Of a stretch of 35,450 bases of DNA, positions 14,710 through 23,258 are shown in pieces (within the stretch, counting starts at the first letter, position 1; every line of letters begins with the position of its first letter). A program made the position numbers and the translations under genes. Under the pieces are notes generated by a model that had not been told where the DNA came from, searched no databases, and saw nothing but the letters and a program-made list of their open reading frames with translations. Source of the DNA: Bacteroidaceae bacterium (GTDB lineage Bacteria > Bacteroidota > Bacteroidia > Bacteroidales > Bacteroidaceae); NCBI GenBank assembly GCA_900770665.1, contig CAAGKZ010000096.1, positions 1-35,450 on the forward strand. The letters run 5' to 3'.

Positions 14710-15659
14710 AAATTATGAAAAAGAAAAAGGAAAATGGTTTGTCAGATGTACTGATTATTGGTGTAGGCGGTGGCAGTAACAATATCATTAGTGACCTTGT
14801 GGAATGGCATAAAGGTATTGATACTGTTGTGGTTGATAATATTGAGCACCCTGACATTGATACATTATTGAATGAAGAAATAAAAACGGTATTCATTGTG
14901 GTTTGCCTTGGTGGTGAATATGGTAGCGGCCTTGCTCCACGGATTGCCGGTGAATGCCAGAAAAGAGGCCTCACAACTATCGGTGTAGCAACATTGCCGT
15001 TTGGGTTTGAGGGCGCAGTGAAGGCACAGCGTGCAAATGATGCAACAAATGAGCTTGCAAAGAATTGTGATTCTCTCAACATTTTACATAATGAGAAAAT
15101 CTTAAAAGGAAATCAAAGCATTACTGTTGATAACGCATTCACGAATATTAATTTGCGTATATTTGAAATAGTCGAAAAGGAACTTTATTCAATACCTGTA
15201 TGGTTTTTCAGTATGAGTAGAGGATATCTCCTCAAGTATTGGTTTAAAAGGTGGTTCGGATGGCTGTACAAGAATAGCGGGGCTTTGGTTTGTAAATCTT
15301 TCAAAGAGAATGATTATAAAATAACCCGTCTATGCATTGATGTTGTGGAGCGGAAAGCCAAGAAGATTATGGGAAAAGAGTGGTTCTGTCACCTTGGAGA
15401 CCACATAAAGTTTATAGCTTTGTGTAATACTATAATACATGAATTTATTGAAGAAGGTGGTTCGTTTTTGTTGTGTGATAGAATTGTGTATGATGTACTG
15501 ACCATCAGTCGAATATCGCAGATTCAAAGTTGGCTGCAATACTATGAAGAAGTAGATTATAGCAAAATAGACGAACTTGAAAATGCACATAAGGCAAGTG
15601 CTAGAATATGTAAAAGAAAAAGAGAATTGCTCTCTTCCTTGGATTGTAGCCGCAAGTAA
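14706..15659 (+). CDS. Divergent FtsZ/tubulin-like protein
   Basis: The start chosen is the ATG at 14706, which overlaps the previous stop as ATGA; an ATG at 14700 is also possible. The 317-residue product has a compact FtsZ-like GTP-binding half: IIGVGGGSNN (17-26) as T1, CLGGEYGSGLAP (67-78) as the T4 glycine loop, and TIGVATLPFGFEGA (91-104), which mirrors the VGVVTxPFxFEG strand of FtsZ, then ILHNEKIL like IPNDRLL. The T2-T3 region is much shortened, and the T7 loop with the catalytic NxDxxD is absent, so self-stimulated GTP hydrolysis by polymers is unlikely. Residues 165-317 are rich in Trp, Tyr, Phe and Lys and match nothing I know. It is not the cell-division FtsZ (too short, missing T7 and tail). 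Its function is unknown; association with defence is inferred from context. Confidence 0.7.
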   Translation: MKIMKKKKENGLSDVLIIGVGGGSNNIISDLVEWHKGIDTVVVDNIEHPDIDTLLNEEIKTVFIVVCLGGEYGSGLAPRIAGECQKRGLTTIGVATLPFGFEGAVKAQRANDATNELAKNCDSLNILHNEKILKGNQSITVDNAFTNINLRIFEIVEKELYSIPVWFFSMSRGYLLKYWFKRWFGWLYKNSGALVCKSFKENDYKITRLCIDVVERKAKKIMGKEWFCHLGDHIKFIALCNTIIHEFIEEGGSFLLCDRIVYDVLTISRISQIQSWLQYYEEVDYSKIDELENAHKASARICKRKRELLSSLDCSRK

Positions 15660-15724
15660 CCGTTTCTGCCATTTGTTGAATCTTTATAAGGTGCTTTTGT
15701 TGCCATAATTCGCGAAAATTTTGT

Positions 15725-15741
15725 TATCTTCGCGAAAGATT
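15725..15741 (+). promoter_or_regulatory. Candidate ettA promoter with palindrome
   Basis: TATCTTCG (15725-15732) resembles the -7 box with one mismatch, and ATCTT-CGCGA-AAGAT (15727-15741) is a palindrome across it. A second CGCGAA/TTCGCG pair spans 15711-15734. No -33 box at standard spacing. Confidence 0.3.
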
Positions 15742-15778
15742 TCTAAATTAGGTATAGAATAACAATTAAAATAGATTT

Positions 15779-17476
15779 ATGGCAACAGTTGATGACAAGA
15801 AAATCATCTTTTCGATGGTGGGCTTGAGCAAGACAATCAAGCAGACAAACAAACAGGTATTGAAGAACATTTACCTCTCGTTTTTCTACGGTGCAAAGAT
15901 TGGTATCGTGGGTATGAACGGTGCGGGTAAATCTACATTGATGAAGATTATCGCAGGCCTTGACAATGACTATCAGGGCAATGTGGTTTGGTCACCCGGC
16001 TACTCTGTGGGCTATTTGCCACAGGAACCGCACTTGCAGGATGGCAAGACCGTTATGGATTGCGTGAAAGAGGGTGTACAGGCTACTGTTGACGCTCTCG
16101 CTGAGTACGAGGAGATAAATATGAAGTTCGGCTTGCCCGAGTATTACGAGGATGCCGACAAAATGAACGAGCTTTTTGCGCGTCAGGCAGAACTGCAGGA
16201 TATAATTGATGCAACCGATGCATGGAATCTTGAGAGCAAGTTGGAGCGTGCCATGGCAGCCCTGCGTTGCCCGGCTCCAGATGAACTCGTTGACCACCTC
16301 TCGGGTGGTGAGCGCCGCCGTGTGGCTCTTTGCCGTCTGCTTCTTTCAAAACCCGATGTGCTGTTGCTTGATGAGCCTACCAACCACCTCGATGCCGAGA
16401 GTATCGACTGGCTTGAGCAGCACCTGAACCAGTACGAGGGTACTGTAATTGCCGTAACCCACGACCGTTATTTCCTTGACGATGTTGCGGGCTGGATTCT
16501 TGAACTCGACCGTGGCGAGGGAATTCCCTGGCAGGGTAACTACTCATCTTGGCTCGACCAGAAGACAAAGCGCATGGAGCAGGAGGAGAAGAGTGCAAGC
16601 AAGCGTCGCAAGACTCTTGAGCGTGAGCTTGAGTGGGTGCGCATGTCACCAAAGGCTCGCCAGGCAAAGGGTAAGGCACGTCTTAACTCATACGAGCGCA
16701 TGCTTAATGAGGATCAGAAGGAGCGCGAGGAGAAACTCGAAATCTTTATCCCTAATGGTCCACGCCTTGGCAACAAGGTCATCAATGCCGAGAATATCGG
16801 CAAGTCATTCGGCAGCAAGCACCTCTTCAGTAATCTCAACTTCATGTTGCCGCCTAACGGCATTGTAGGTGTCATCGGCCCCAACGGTGCGGGTAAGACA
16901 ACACTCTTCCGCATGATTATGGGTCTTGAGACTGCCGACGAGGGTACATTTGAGGTAGGTGAGACTGTAAAGATTGCATATGTTGACCAGAACCACAAGG
17001 ATATCGTTGCCGACAAGAGCGTATATGAAGTTATGAGCCAGGGTAACGAGCTCATGCGCTTGGGTGGTAAGGAAATCAATGTTCGTGCATACCTTTCACG
17101 CTTTAACTTCTCGGGTGCCGACCAGGAGAAGAAGTGTGGTGTGCTCTCTGGTGGTGAGCGCAACCGTCTGCACCTTGCAATGGCACTGAAAGAGGGCGGT
17201 AACGTACTCCTCCTCGATGAGCCTACCAATGATATCGACGTGAATACACTCCGTGCGCTTGAGGAGGGTCTTGAGAACTTCGCCGGCTGTGCTGTTGTAA
17301 TCAGCCACGACCGTTGGTTCCTCGACCGTATCTGTACACACATCATCGCATTCGAGGGCGACGGTAATGTATTCAGCTTCGAAGGCTCATACTCTGACTA
17401 CGAGGAGAACAAGATGCGCCGCCTTGGAATTGAGGAGCCGAAGAAGGTTAGATATCGCAAACTAATGGAGGACTAA
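15779..17476 (+). CDS. ettA: Energy-dependent translational throttle protein EttA (ABC-F)
   Basis: The 565-residue protein has two ABC ATPase domains and no membrane segment. The first has Walker A GMNGAGKST (45-53), signature LSGGERRR and LLLDEPTNHLD. The second has GPNGAGKTT, LSGGERNR and LLLDEPTNDID. Between them is the linker with the arm-like PtIM segment around KSASKRRKTLERELEWVRM and ARLNSYERML, as in EttA. EttA binds the ribosomal E site and gates the first steps of translation elongation according to energy state. Length and motif order fit. It follows the AT-rich island on its right and marks the return to normal composition. Confidence 0.95.
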   Translation: MATVDDKKIIFSMVGLSKTIKQTNKQVLKNIYLSFFYGAKIGIVGMNGAGKSTLMKIIAGLDNDYQGNVVWSPGYSVGYLPQEPHLQDGKTVMDCVKEGVQATVDALAEYEEINMKFGLPEYYEDADKMNELFARQAELQDIIDATDAWNLESKLERAMAALRCPAPDELVDHLSGGERRRVALCRLLLSKPDVLLLDEPTNHLDAESIDWLEQHLNQYEGTVIAVTHDRYFLDDVAGWILELDRGEGIPWQGNYSSWLDQKTKRMEQEEKSASKRRKTLERELEWVRMSPKARQAKGKARLNSYERMLNEDQKEREEKLEIFIPNGPRLGNKVINAENIGKSFGSKHLFSNLNFMLPPNGIVGVIGPNGAGKTTLFRMIMGLETADEGTFEVGETVKIAYVDQNHKDIVADKSVYEVMSQGNELMRLGGKEINVRAYLSRFNFSGADQEKKCGVLSGGERNRLHLAMALKEGGNVLLLDEPTNDIDVNTLRALEEGLENFAGCAVVISHDRWFLDRICTHIIAFEGDGNVFSFEGSYSDYEENKMRRLGIEEPKKVRYRKLMED

Positions 17477-17477
17477 T

Positions 17478-17597
17478 TTGTTATCTAAAAGGTTGTTGGC
17501 TGCGTTATGCTTATTGTGGCGGCAGGTCATTTAGGGTTACTAAACTCCCTACCACCACAATTACGCAAGCCTTGCCACCATTCCTTTTATATAACAA
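17478..17597. repeat. Palindromic repeat unit 1
   Basis: The core runs from CTGCGTTATGC (17500-17510) to CGCAAGCCTTG (17564-17574). The centre is TCATTTAG, five bases, CTAAACTCC. Variable arms ATTGTGGCGGCAGG and CCTACCACCACAAT pair with two mismatches. Outer flanks TTGTTATCTAAAAGG and CCTTTTATATAACAA also pair (14 of 15). It directly follows ettA. Confidence 0.75.
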
Positions 17598-17630
17598 ATA
17601 TATGCAATTATTGCGGTAAGTCTTTCTAAT

Positions 17631-17737
17631 GATGTAAACTGCGTTACGCAGTATTGTAAAATATCCTCATTTAGGTTTACTAAACTCCGGTATTTTTCAA
17701 CACTGCAAGCCTTGTACTAACGGCTTTGAACTACATC
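17631..17737. repeat. Palindromic repeat unit 2
   Basis: The core is 17639-17714, with CTGCGTTACGC at the left and TGCAAGCCTTG at the right. The arms CAGT, TTG and AAAATA pair with TATTTT, CAA and ACTG. The centre has TCATTTAG and CTAAACTCC. Outer GATGTA and TACATC pair. The arm sequences differ from units 1 and 3 while keeping complementarity. Confidence 0.75.
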
Positions 17738-17748
17738 TTGAATTGTTT

Positions 17749-17859
17749 GTATTAAAAGGTCACTGACTGCGTTACGCTTGTTTCTGTAGTTAGTCATTTA
17801 GATTCACTAAACTCCTGACTACAGAAACTTCGCAAGCCTTGTCTTTGAACCTTTTATAC
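17749..17859. repeat. Palindromic repeat unit 3
   Basis: The core is 17767-17841, from CTGCGTTACGC to CGCAAGCCTTG. TTTCTGTAGTTAG and CTGACTACAGAAA pair with one mismatch around the shared centre TCATTTAG and CTAAACTCC. Outer GTATTAAAAGGT and ACCTTTTATAC pair with one bulge. Confidence 0.75.
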
Positions 17860-17885
17860 AACAAAGGGCTGTTTTTTGAGTGCGT

Positions 17886-17917
17886 TTTAACAAACATCTT
17901 TGTAAACATTATATTTG
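17886..17917 (+). promoter_or_regulatory. Promoter of the aminotransferase-hexosaminidase operon
   Basis: TTTA (17886-17889) and TATATTTG (17910-17917) are 20 bases apart; the -7 box is a perfect match. Transcription would start near 17924, leaving about 165 bases before the ATG at 18089. Confidence 0.45.
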
Positions 17918-17928
17918 ACTTTGCAGCT

Positions 17929-18156
17929 ATGATACCTATATTGTTATATATACTTTACAAGAAAAAGGGAAAGGCTATTTCCCGGGCTGCAAAGAGTGTG
18001 CTCGGCAAGGCCAAGACAAAGAGGTTGTTGAAGAAGGCCGAGAAGATGTCGAGGGGCAAAAACAAATCAAGGAGAAGACCTTTGAAAAATGTGTATAGTA
18101 AATTCAAAAATAGTAGACTCAATCGTAAAAGAACTGGAAATAGACGATATCCGTAG
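17929..18156 (+). CDS. Possible small basic protein (75 aa), doubtful
   Basis: An ATG at 17929 opens a 75-codon frame with a short hydrophobic start (MIPILLYILY) followed by a Lys/Arg-rich helical body (SVLGKAKTKRLLKKAEKM). The upstream half uses codons like its neighbours and could be coding. However, the last 68 bases overlap the start of the aminotransferase in another frame, and the ATG lies only about 5 bases after the predicted transcription start. It may be a real small protein, an upstream regulatory frame or chance. No family is recognised. Confidence 0.3.
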   Translation: MIPILLYILYKKKGKAISRAAKSVLGKAKTKRLLKKAEKMSRGKNKSRRRPLKNVYSKFKNSRLNRKRTGNRRYP

Positions 18157-19390
18157 TGCGTCTATCCGACAGATTGGAGCGGTGGTGCGTGCTGTAGAGG
18201 CGCGTACCGGTACTGAATTCATCCATTTTGAGATGGGTATTCCCGGATTGCCGCCGGCAGAGGTTGGAGTGCGTGCCGAGTGTGAGGCCTTGCAACGTGG
18301 AGTAGCTTCCGTTTATCCTATAATAGACGGTATTCCGGAACTCAAGAACGAGGCATCCCGTTTTGTTAAAGCATTCATAGATACCGATATAAACCCCGGT
18401 GGTTGTATCCCCACTGTAGGTTCAATGCAGGCTTCGTTCGCGTCGCTTATGCTTGCTTCGCAGCTTGACCCAAAGCGTGATACGGTGCTGTATATCGACC
18501 CCGGCTTTCCGGTGCAGAAGATGCAGGCGCAGGTGATTGGTGTGAAAATTGCATCGTTCGATATTGCCGAGTACCGTGGCGAGAAACTGGAGGAGAAACT
18601 TGAAAGCTACTTTGCTCAAGGGAATATCTGCGCCGTGCTTTACTCTTCGCCAAACAACCCCACATGGATGTGTCTGAAGGACGAGGAACTTGAAATAATA
18701 GGTCGCCTGGCAACAAAGCACGATGTTGTGGTGATTGAGGATTTGGCCTATATGACAATGGATTTCCGTCGTGACATGAGCCGCCCGTTCGAGCCACCGT
18801 TCCAACCGAGCGTGTCAAAATATACCGACAATTATGTTCTGCTCATCAGTGCATCCAAGATATTCAGCTATGCGGGGCAGCGCATAGCCGTTGCATGCAT
18901 TTCCGATGCATTGTACAACCGTGCATACGATACGCTCAGACAGCGCTATGGCATAGCACGTTTCGGTGCGGCGTTCGCGTATATTTTTCTATACTCATTT
19001 TCGTCGGGCGTATCACATTCGGCACAGTGCGCATTGGCGGCAATGTTCAAGGCTGCATGCGATGGCGAATATGACTTTGTGGGCGATATCAAGGAGTATG
19101 CCGAGCGTACTGCGCGCATAAAGGAAATTCTGTTGCACAACGGTTTCAGTATTGTCTATGACAAGGATGTCGATGAACCGGTGAGTGATGGCTTCTTCTT
19201 CACCATCGGTTACAAGGATATGGATGGCGGTGAGTTGCTCAAAGAATTGCTATATTACGGTGTAAGCGGCATTGATCTTGCCACGACCGGTGGTAAGCGC
19301 AAGGGCATACGCGCATGCTCGTCGAATATCAAGCCCCACCATTATGCAATGCTTGAAGAGAGATTGCGATTGTTTAATGAGAATCACTAA
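18089..19390 (+). CDS. PLP-dependent aminotransferase (class I/II, fold type I)
   Basis: The 433-residue protein has the fold-type-I order: EMGIPGLPP near residue 47, SSPNNPTWMC (substrate/PLP Asn region, about residue 191), VVIEDLAYM with the PLP-contacting Asp and Tyr (about 214-223), and the Schiff-base Lys in LISASKIFSYAGQRIAV (about 258). It has no signal peptide and is cytoplasmic. Aminotransferases of this group move amino groups between amino acids and keto acids; substrate specificity cannot be read here. The ATG at 18089 gives the usual N-terminus (a helix SIVKELEIDDIRSASIRQI). It is followed 17 bases later by the hexosaminidase gene, so they are probably cotranscribed. Confidence 0.92.
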   Translation: MCIVNSKIVDSIVKELEIDDIRSASIRQIGAVVRAVEARTGTEFIHFEMGIPGLPPAEVGVRAECEALQRGVASVYPIIDGIPELKNEASRFVKAFIDTDINPGGCIPTVGSMQASFASLMLASQLDPKRDTVLYIDPGFPVQKMQAQVIGVKIASFDIAEYRGEKLEEKLESYFAQGNICAVLYSSPNNPTWMCLKDEELEIIGRLATKHDVVVIEDLAYMTMDFRRDMSRPFEPPFQPSVSKYTDNYVLLISASKIFSYAGQRIAVACISDALYNRAYDTLRQRYGIARFGAAFAYIFLYSFSSGVSHSAQCALAAMFKAACDGEYDFVGDIKEYAERTARIKEILLHNGFSIVYDKDVDEPVSDGFFFTIGYKDMDGGELLKELLYYGVSGIDLATTGGKRKGIRACSSNIKPHHYAMLEERLRLFNENH

Positions 19391-19407
19391 CTTATAACTC
19401 TATAACT

Positions 19408-21084
19408 ATGAAAAAAGTGCTGTTAGCATTATTGTTGCTTGTGGGTGTTTCACTGCATGCTCAAGAGATTTCAATCATACCGAAACCTGCTGAAATGCAG
19501 ATAGAAGAGGGTGAGTTCCTTTTTGATGGAAAGGTTGTTGTCTGTTATCCTGAATATGGCGACAAAGCTATTGGAAAGGTGATAGACGGCTTTATTGAAG
19601 AGCTGAAGGTTACAACCGGTATAAAACTCAAAAAGTCGACCCCAAAGAAAGAGAAACTGCAGAATTGGGAGGTGACAAAGTATGGTAAGAAAGCCGATGC
19701 TCATATTGTCATCTACATTGACGAATATATGGCCGACGAGGAGTATAAGCTCTCTGTAACTCCAAAGAGAATTGATATCACGGCCGCAAAGCCTGCGGGT
19801 CTGTTCTATGCTTTCCAGACCTTGAAGCAGCTTATGCCACGTAATGTTATGGCCGGTGTGCGTGACGAGAGTGTCAAGGAATGGAGAGTCCCTTGTGTCT
19901 TTATTGCAGATGAACCCCGATTCTCTTGGCGCGGATTCATGCTCGACGAGGGTCGTCACTTCTATGGCAAGGAGGAGATAAAGAATATTATCGATGTGAT
20001 GGCAGCTTATAAGATGAACCGTTTTCACTGGCACTTGACCGAGGACCAGGGCTGGCGCATTGAGATAAAGAAATATCCCAAGCTTACCGAGGTCGGTGCA
20101 TGGCGCGACAGTAAGGTGTGCGCCTGGGGCGATGTTAAACCCGACGGCATACGCTATGGCGGCTACTACACCCACAAGGATATAAAGGAGGTTGTTGAGT
20201 ATGCAAAAGAGCGCTTTGTGGAGATTATCCCCGAGGTGGATATTCCAGGGCACTCACAGGCCGCCGTTGCCTCTTACCCCGAATTCCTCGCTTGCGACCC
20301 TGAGAACAAACACGATGTGTGGTTGTGGCAGGGTGTGTCGAGCGATGTCATAAATGTGGCAAATCCGCTTGCCGTGCAGTTTGCAAAGGATGTTATTGAC
20401 GAACTTACAGAACTCTTTCCCTTTGGTTATATACACCTTGGCGGTGACGAGTGCCCCACATACAAATGGGAGCGCAACAGTGATTGCCAGGCACTGCTCA
20501 AGGAGATTGGTTCGGAGAACTACCGCGACCTGCAGATACATTTCTATAAGCAGTTGCTCGACCATGTTGCACAGAAGCCTGCCGACAAGCAACGCAAACT
20601 TGTCTTCTGGAATGAGGTGCTGCACGGCAATACAGAGCCTTTGGGAAAGGATATAACCATTATGGCATGGATTGGTGCCGATGGCGCCGCAAAGGACGCT
20701 GCAATGCGTGGAATGAATACAATACTTTCGCCACAGATTCCTTACTACATAAACCGTCGCCAGTCGAAACTGGAAACTGAACCTAAATCTCAGGGTTATG
20801 GCGATGAGACTGTTGAGCGCGTGTACAACTACAAACCGATGAATGGTATTGCCGAGGAACTGCAGTCCAAATATCTTGGTGTACAGGCCAATTTCTGGAC
20901 TGAGTGGGTGGTTGAGCCATCGGTAGTGCAGTATCTTATGTTGCCACGCCTCGCCGCTGTTGCCGAGGCCGGATGGACACCGGCGGAGCTGCGCAATTAT
21001 GACGATTTTATCAATCGTCTGCAGGGTGAAGCTGTATATTATCAGTTGAAAGGTGTTGATTACGGAAAGCACGTATTCAAGTAA
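19408..21084 (+). CDS. Beta-N-acetylhexosaminidase, GH20
   Basis: The 558-residue protein has a signal peptide (MKKVLLALLLLVGVSLHAQ), so it is exported. Residues about 25-150 form the GH20b N-terminal domain. The catalytic GH20 barrel follows, with FSWRGFMLDEGRHF (about 171), NRFHWHLTEDQGWRIEIK (about 206), IIPEVDIPGHSQAA (about 272) and the catalytic pair HLGGDECP (Asp347-Glu348), which works by substrate-assisted catalysis on the N-acetyl group. Aromatic WTEWVVEP near the end completes the active site. It removes terminal GlcNAc or GalNAc from glycans, as expected for a gut Bacteroidales. A terminator follows. Confidence 0.93.
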   Translation: MKKVLLALLLLVGVSLHAQEISIIPKPAEMQIEEGEFLFDGKVVVCYPEYGDKAIGKVIDGFIEELKVTTGIKLKKSTPKKEKLQNWEVTKYGKKADAHIVIYIDEYMADEEYKLSVTPKRIDITAAKPAGLFYAFQTLKQLMPRNVMAGVRDESVKEWRVPCVFIADEPRFSWRGFMLDEGRHFYGKEEIKNIIDVMAAYKMNRFHWHLTEDQGWRIEIKKYPKLTEVGAWRDSKVCAWGDVKPDGIRYGGYYTHKDIKEVVEYAKERFVEIIPEVDIPGHSQAAVASYPEFLACDPENKHDVWLWQGVSSDVINVANPLAVQFAKDVIDELTELFPFGYIHLGGDECPTYKWERNSDCQALLKEIGSENYRDLQIHFYKQLLDHVAQKPADKQRKLVFWNEVLHGNTEPLGKDITIMAWIGADGAAKDAAMRGMNTILSPQIPYYINRRQSKLETEPKSQGYGDETVERVYNYKPMNGIAEELQSKYLGVQANFWTEWVVEPSVVQYLMLPRLAAVAEAGWTPAELRNYDDFINRLQGEAVYYQLKGVDYGKHVFK

Positions 21085-21107
21085 AAAGTTTATCAATATT
21101 TTCTTAT

Positions 21108-21147
21108 GCGACAGCGTTGGATAAAACCAACACTGCCGCATTTTTTT
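21108..21147 (+). terminator. Intrinsic terminator after the hexosaminidase
   Basis: GCGACAGCGTTGG (21108-21120) pairs with CCAACACTGCCGC (21127-21139) with two mismatches around ATAAAA, followed by ATTTTTTT. It is a classic intrinsic terminator. Confidence 0.85.
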
Positions 21148-21351
21148 ATTAATTGTTACTTCCTTGTTTATATTTTGTTATGCACTCTTTGTTAAATTGT
21201 TTTATAACATTTTGAATCCATTTGTTTATGATTAAAAATATTTACATATTGTATCGTGCGAATTCACGTGAATACGTTTTTTAGGAATCTTGATTTTGGG
21301 ATTGATGAAATTTTATGCGCGCCTTGTTATTATATATATAGCGATTTTTTG

Positions 21352-21359
21352 TATCTTTG
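21352..21359 (+). promoter_or_regulatory. Promoter box for lepA
   Basis: TATCTTTG is a perfect -7 match, 56 bases before the lepA ATG. The rest of the 330-base spacer 21085-21414 is AT-rich and holds only the terminator at 21108 and this box. No clear -33 element. Confidence 0.45.
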
Positions 21360-21414
21360 CAGTCAAAATTTGCCGGAAAGGCTTTTGTTCATCGAAGAAA
21401 AACAATTGACATAT

Positions 21415-23196
21415 ATGGAGAAAATCAGAAATTTTTGCATTATTGCTCACATCGACCATGGTAAATCGACCTTGGCCGACCGTCTGCTTGAAACGACAAA
21501 GACCATAAACGTTACCGAGGGACAGATGCTCGACAATATGGACCTCGAAAAGGAGCGTGGCATCACCATCAAGAGCCACGCGATACAGATGGAGTACATG
21601 TACAAGGGCGAGAAGTATATCCTCAACCTCATTGACACTCCGGGACACGTGGACTTCTCGTACGAGGTCTCGCGTTCTATAGCAGCCTGTGAAGGTGCTC
21701 TTTTGGTGGTGGATGCCACACAGGGTGTCCAGGCGCAGACAATCTCGAACCTTTACATGGCGGTTGACCATGGATTGGAGATTATTCCTGTGGTGAACAA
21801 GTGCGATATGATTAATGCAATGCCTGAGGAGGTGAAGGATGAAATCATCGACCTCATCGGTTGCGACAGAGAAGACATCATTGAGGCGTCGGGAAAGACC
21901 GGCCTTGGTGTCGAGGATATCCTGAACGCTGTTGTTGAGCGTGTTCCAGCCCCCGTGGGCGACGAGGAAGCTCCTTTGCAGGCACTTATCTTTGACTCTG
22001 TGTTCAACTCGTTCCGCGGTATCATCGCATATTTCAAGATAACCAACGGCGTTCTGCGCAAAGGCGACAAGGTCAAGTTCTTCAATACCGGCAAGGAGTA
22101 CGATGCCGACGAAATCGGTGTCTTGAAGATGGATCTTTGTCCACGTCAAGAACTGCGTACCGGTGATGTGGGTTACATCATTTCGGGTATCAAGACATCG
22201 CGTGAGGTGAAGGTGGGTGACACTATCACACACATTGCGCGTCCATGCGACAAGGCTATCTCGGGTTTTGAGGAGGTTAAGCCGATGGTCTTTGCCGGTG
22301 TATATCCTATTGACGCCGAGGATTACGAGGATTTGCGTGCTTCACTTGAGAAGTTGCAGCTCAACGATGCTTCGCTGACATTCTCTCCCGAGTCATCTGC
22401 GGCTCTCGGTTTCGGTTTCCGTTGCGGTTTCCTTGGACTGTTGCATATGGAGATTGTCCAGGAGCGTCTAGACCGCGAGTTCGACATGAGTGTCATCACT
22501 ACCGTTCCCAACGTATCGTACATGGTATACGACAAGCAGGGCGAGGTGAAGGAGGTGCACAACCCCGGTGGAATGCCCGACCAGACAATGATTGACCACA
22601 TTGAGGAGCCATATATCAACGCAAGCATCATCACACGTGCCGAATACATAGGTCCCATCATGACGCTTTGCCTCTCAAAGCGCGGCGAGCTGCTCAAACA
22701 GGAGTTCATCACTGGTAACCGTGTGGATATACGCTTCCTGTTGCCGCTTGGCGAAATTGTCATCGACTTCTATGACAAGCTCAAGAGTATTTCAAAGGGT
22801 TATGCGTCGTTTGACTATCACCCTGCGGGCTTCAGGACATCAAAGCTCATAAAGCTCGACATCCTGCTCAACGGCGAACCTGTGGATGCACTTTCAACAT
22901 TGACACACGTTGACAATGCTTACGGTCTTGGCCGACAGATGTGTGAGAAGTTGCGCGACCTGATTCCAAGACAGCAGTTCGATATTGCCCTGCAGGCAGC
23001 AATCGGTACAAAGATCATCGCCCGCGAGACAATCAAACAGGTGCGTAAGGACGTGACCGCAAAGTGTTACGGTGGTGACGTGTCGCGTAAGCGCAAGTTG
23101 CTCGAGAAGCAGAAGAAGGGTAAGAAGCGTATGAAGCAGATTGGTAACGTTGAGGTGCCGCAGAAGGCATTCCTCGCAGTGCTCAAGCTTGACTAA
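21415..23196 (+). CDS. lepA: Elongation factor 4 (LepA)
   Basis: The ATG at 21415 is chosen: a longer frame from 21256 would start upstream of the promoter box, and MEKIRNFCIIAHIDHGKST is the standard LepA start. The 593-residue protein has the P-loop AHIDHGKST (11-19), the switch region ERGITIK, DTPGHVDFSYEV, NKCD, and the LepA-specific C-terminal segment ending RKKLLEKQKKGKKRMK-like. EF4 is a ribosomal GTPase that remodels stalled or misplaced ribosomes. Length matches the family. The gene stands alone, with ftsY 62 bases downstream. Confidence 0.96.
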   Translation: MEKIRNFCIIAHIDHGKSTLADRLLETTKTINVTEGQMLDNMDLEKERGITIKSHAIQMEYMYKGEKYILNLIDTPGHVDFSYEVSRSIAACEGALLVVDATQGVQAQTISNLYMAVDHGLEIIPVVNKCDMINAMPEEVKDEIIDLIGCDREDIIEASGKTGLGVEDILNAVVERVPAPVGDEEAPLQALIFDSVFNSFRGIIAYFKITNGVLRKGDKVKFFNTGKEYDADEIGVLKMDLCPRQELRTGDVGYIISGIKTSREVKVGDTITHIARPCDKAISGFEEVKPMVFAGVYPIDAEDYEDLRASLEKLQLNDASLTFSPESSAALGFGFRCGFLGLLHMEIVQERLDREFDMSVITTVPNVSYMVYDKQGEVKEVHNPGGMPDQTMIDHIEEPYINASIITRAEYIGPIMTLCLSKRGELLKQEFITGNRVDIRFLLPLGEIVIDFYDKLKSISKGYASFDYHPAGFRTSKLIKLDILLNGEPVDALSTLTHVDNAYGLGRQMCEKLRDLIPRQQFDIALQAAIGTKIIARETIKQVRKDVTAKCYGGDVSRKRKLLEKQKKGKKRMKQIGNVEVPQKAFLAVLKLD

Positions 23197-23258
23197 TTGA
23201 TGAATGATATCTTGTTGCCGTGTGCAACATGCAAATTTGAAACGATATTTTAGAGAAT

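Noticed and set aside
14706..15659. Cell-division FtsZ
   Set aside because: It is too short, lacks T7 (NxDxxD) and the C-terminal tail, and lies in an accessory island.
17478..17859. CRISPR array
   Set aside because: The three units are palindromic hairpins with paired variable arms, not short direct repeats with unique spacers.
21256..21414. N-terminal extension of LepA by 53 codons
   Set aside because: It begins upstream of the TATCTTTG promoter box and does not resemble LepA; the ATG at 21415 gives the normal start.
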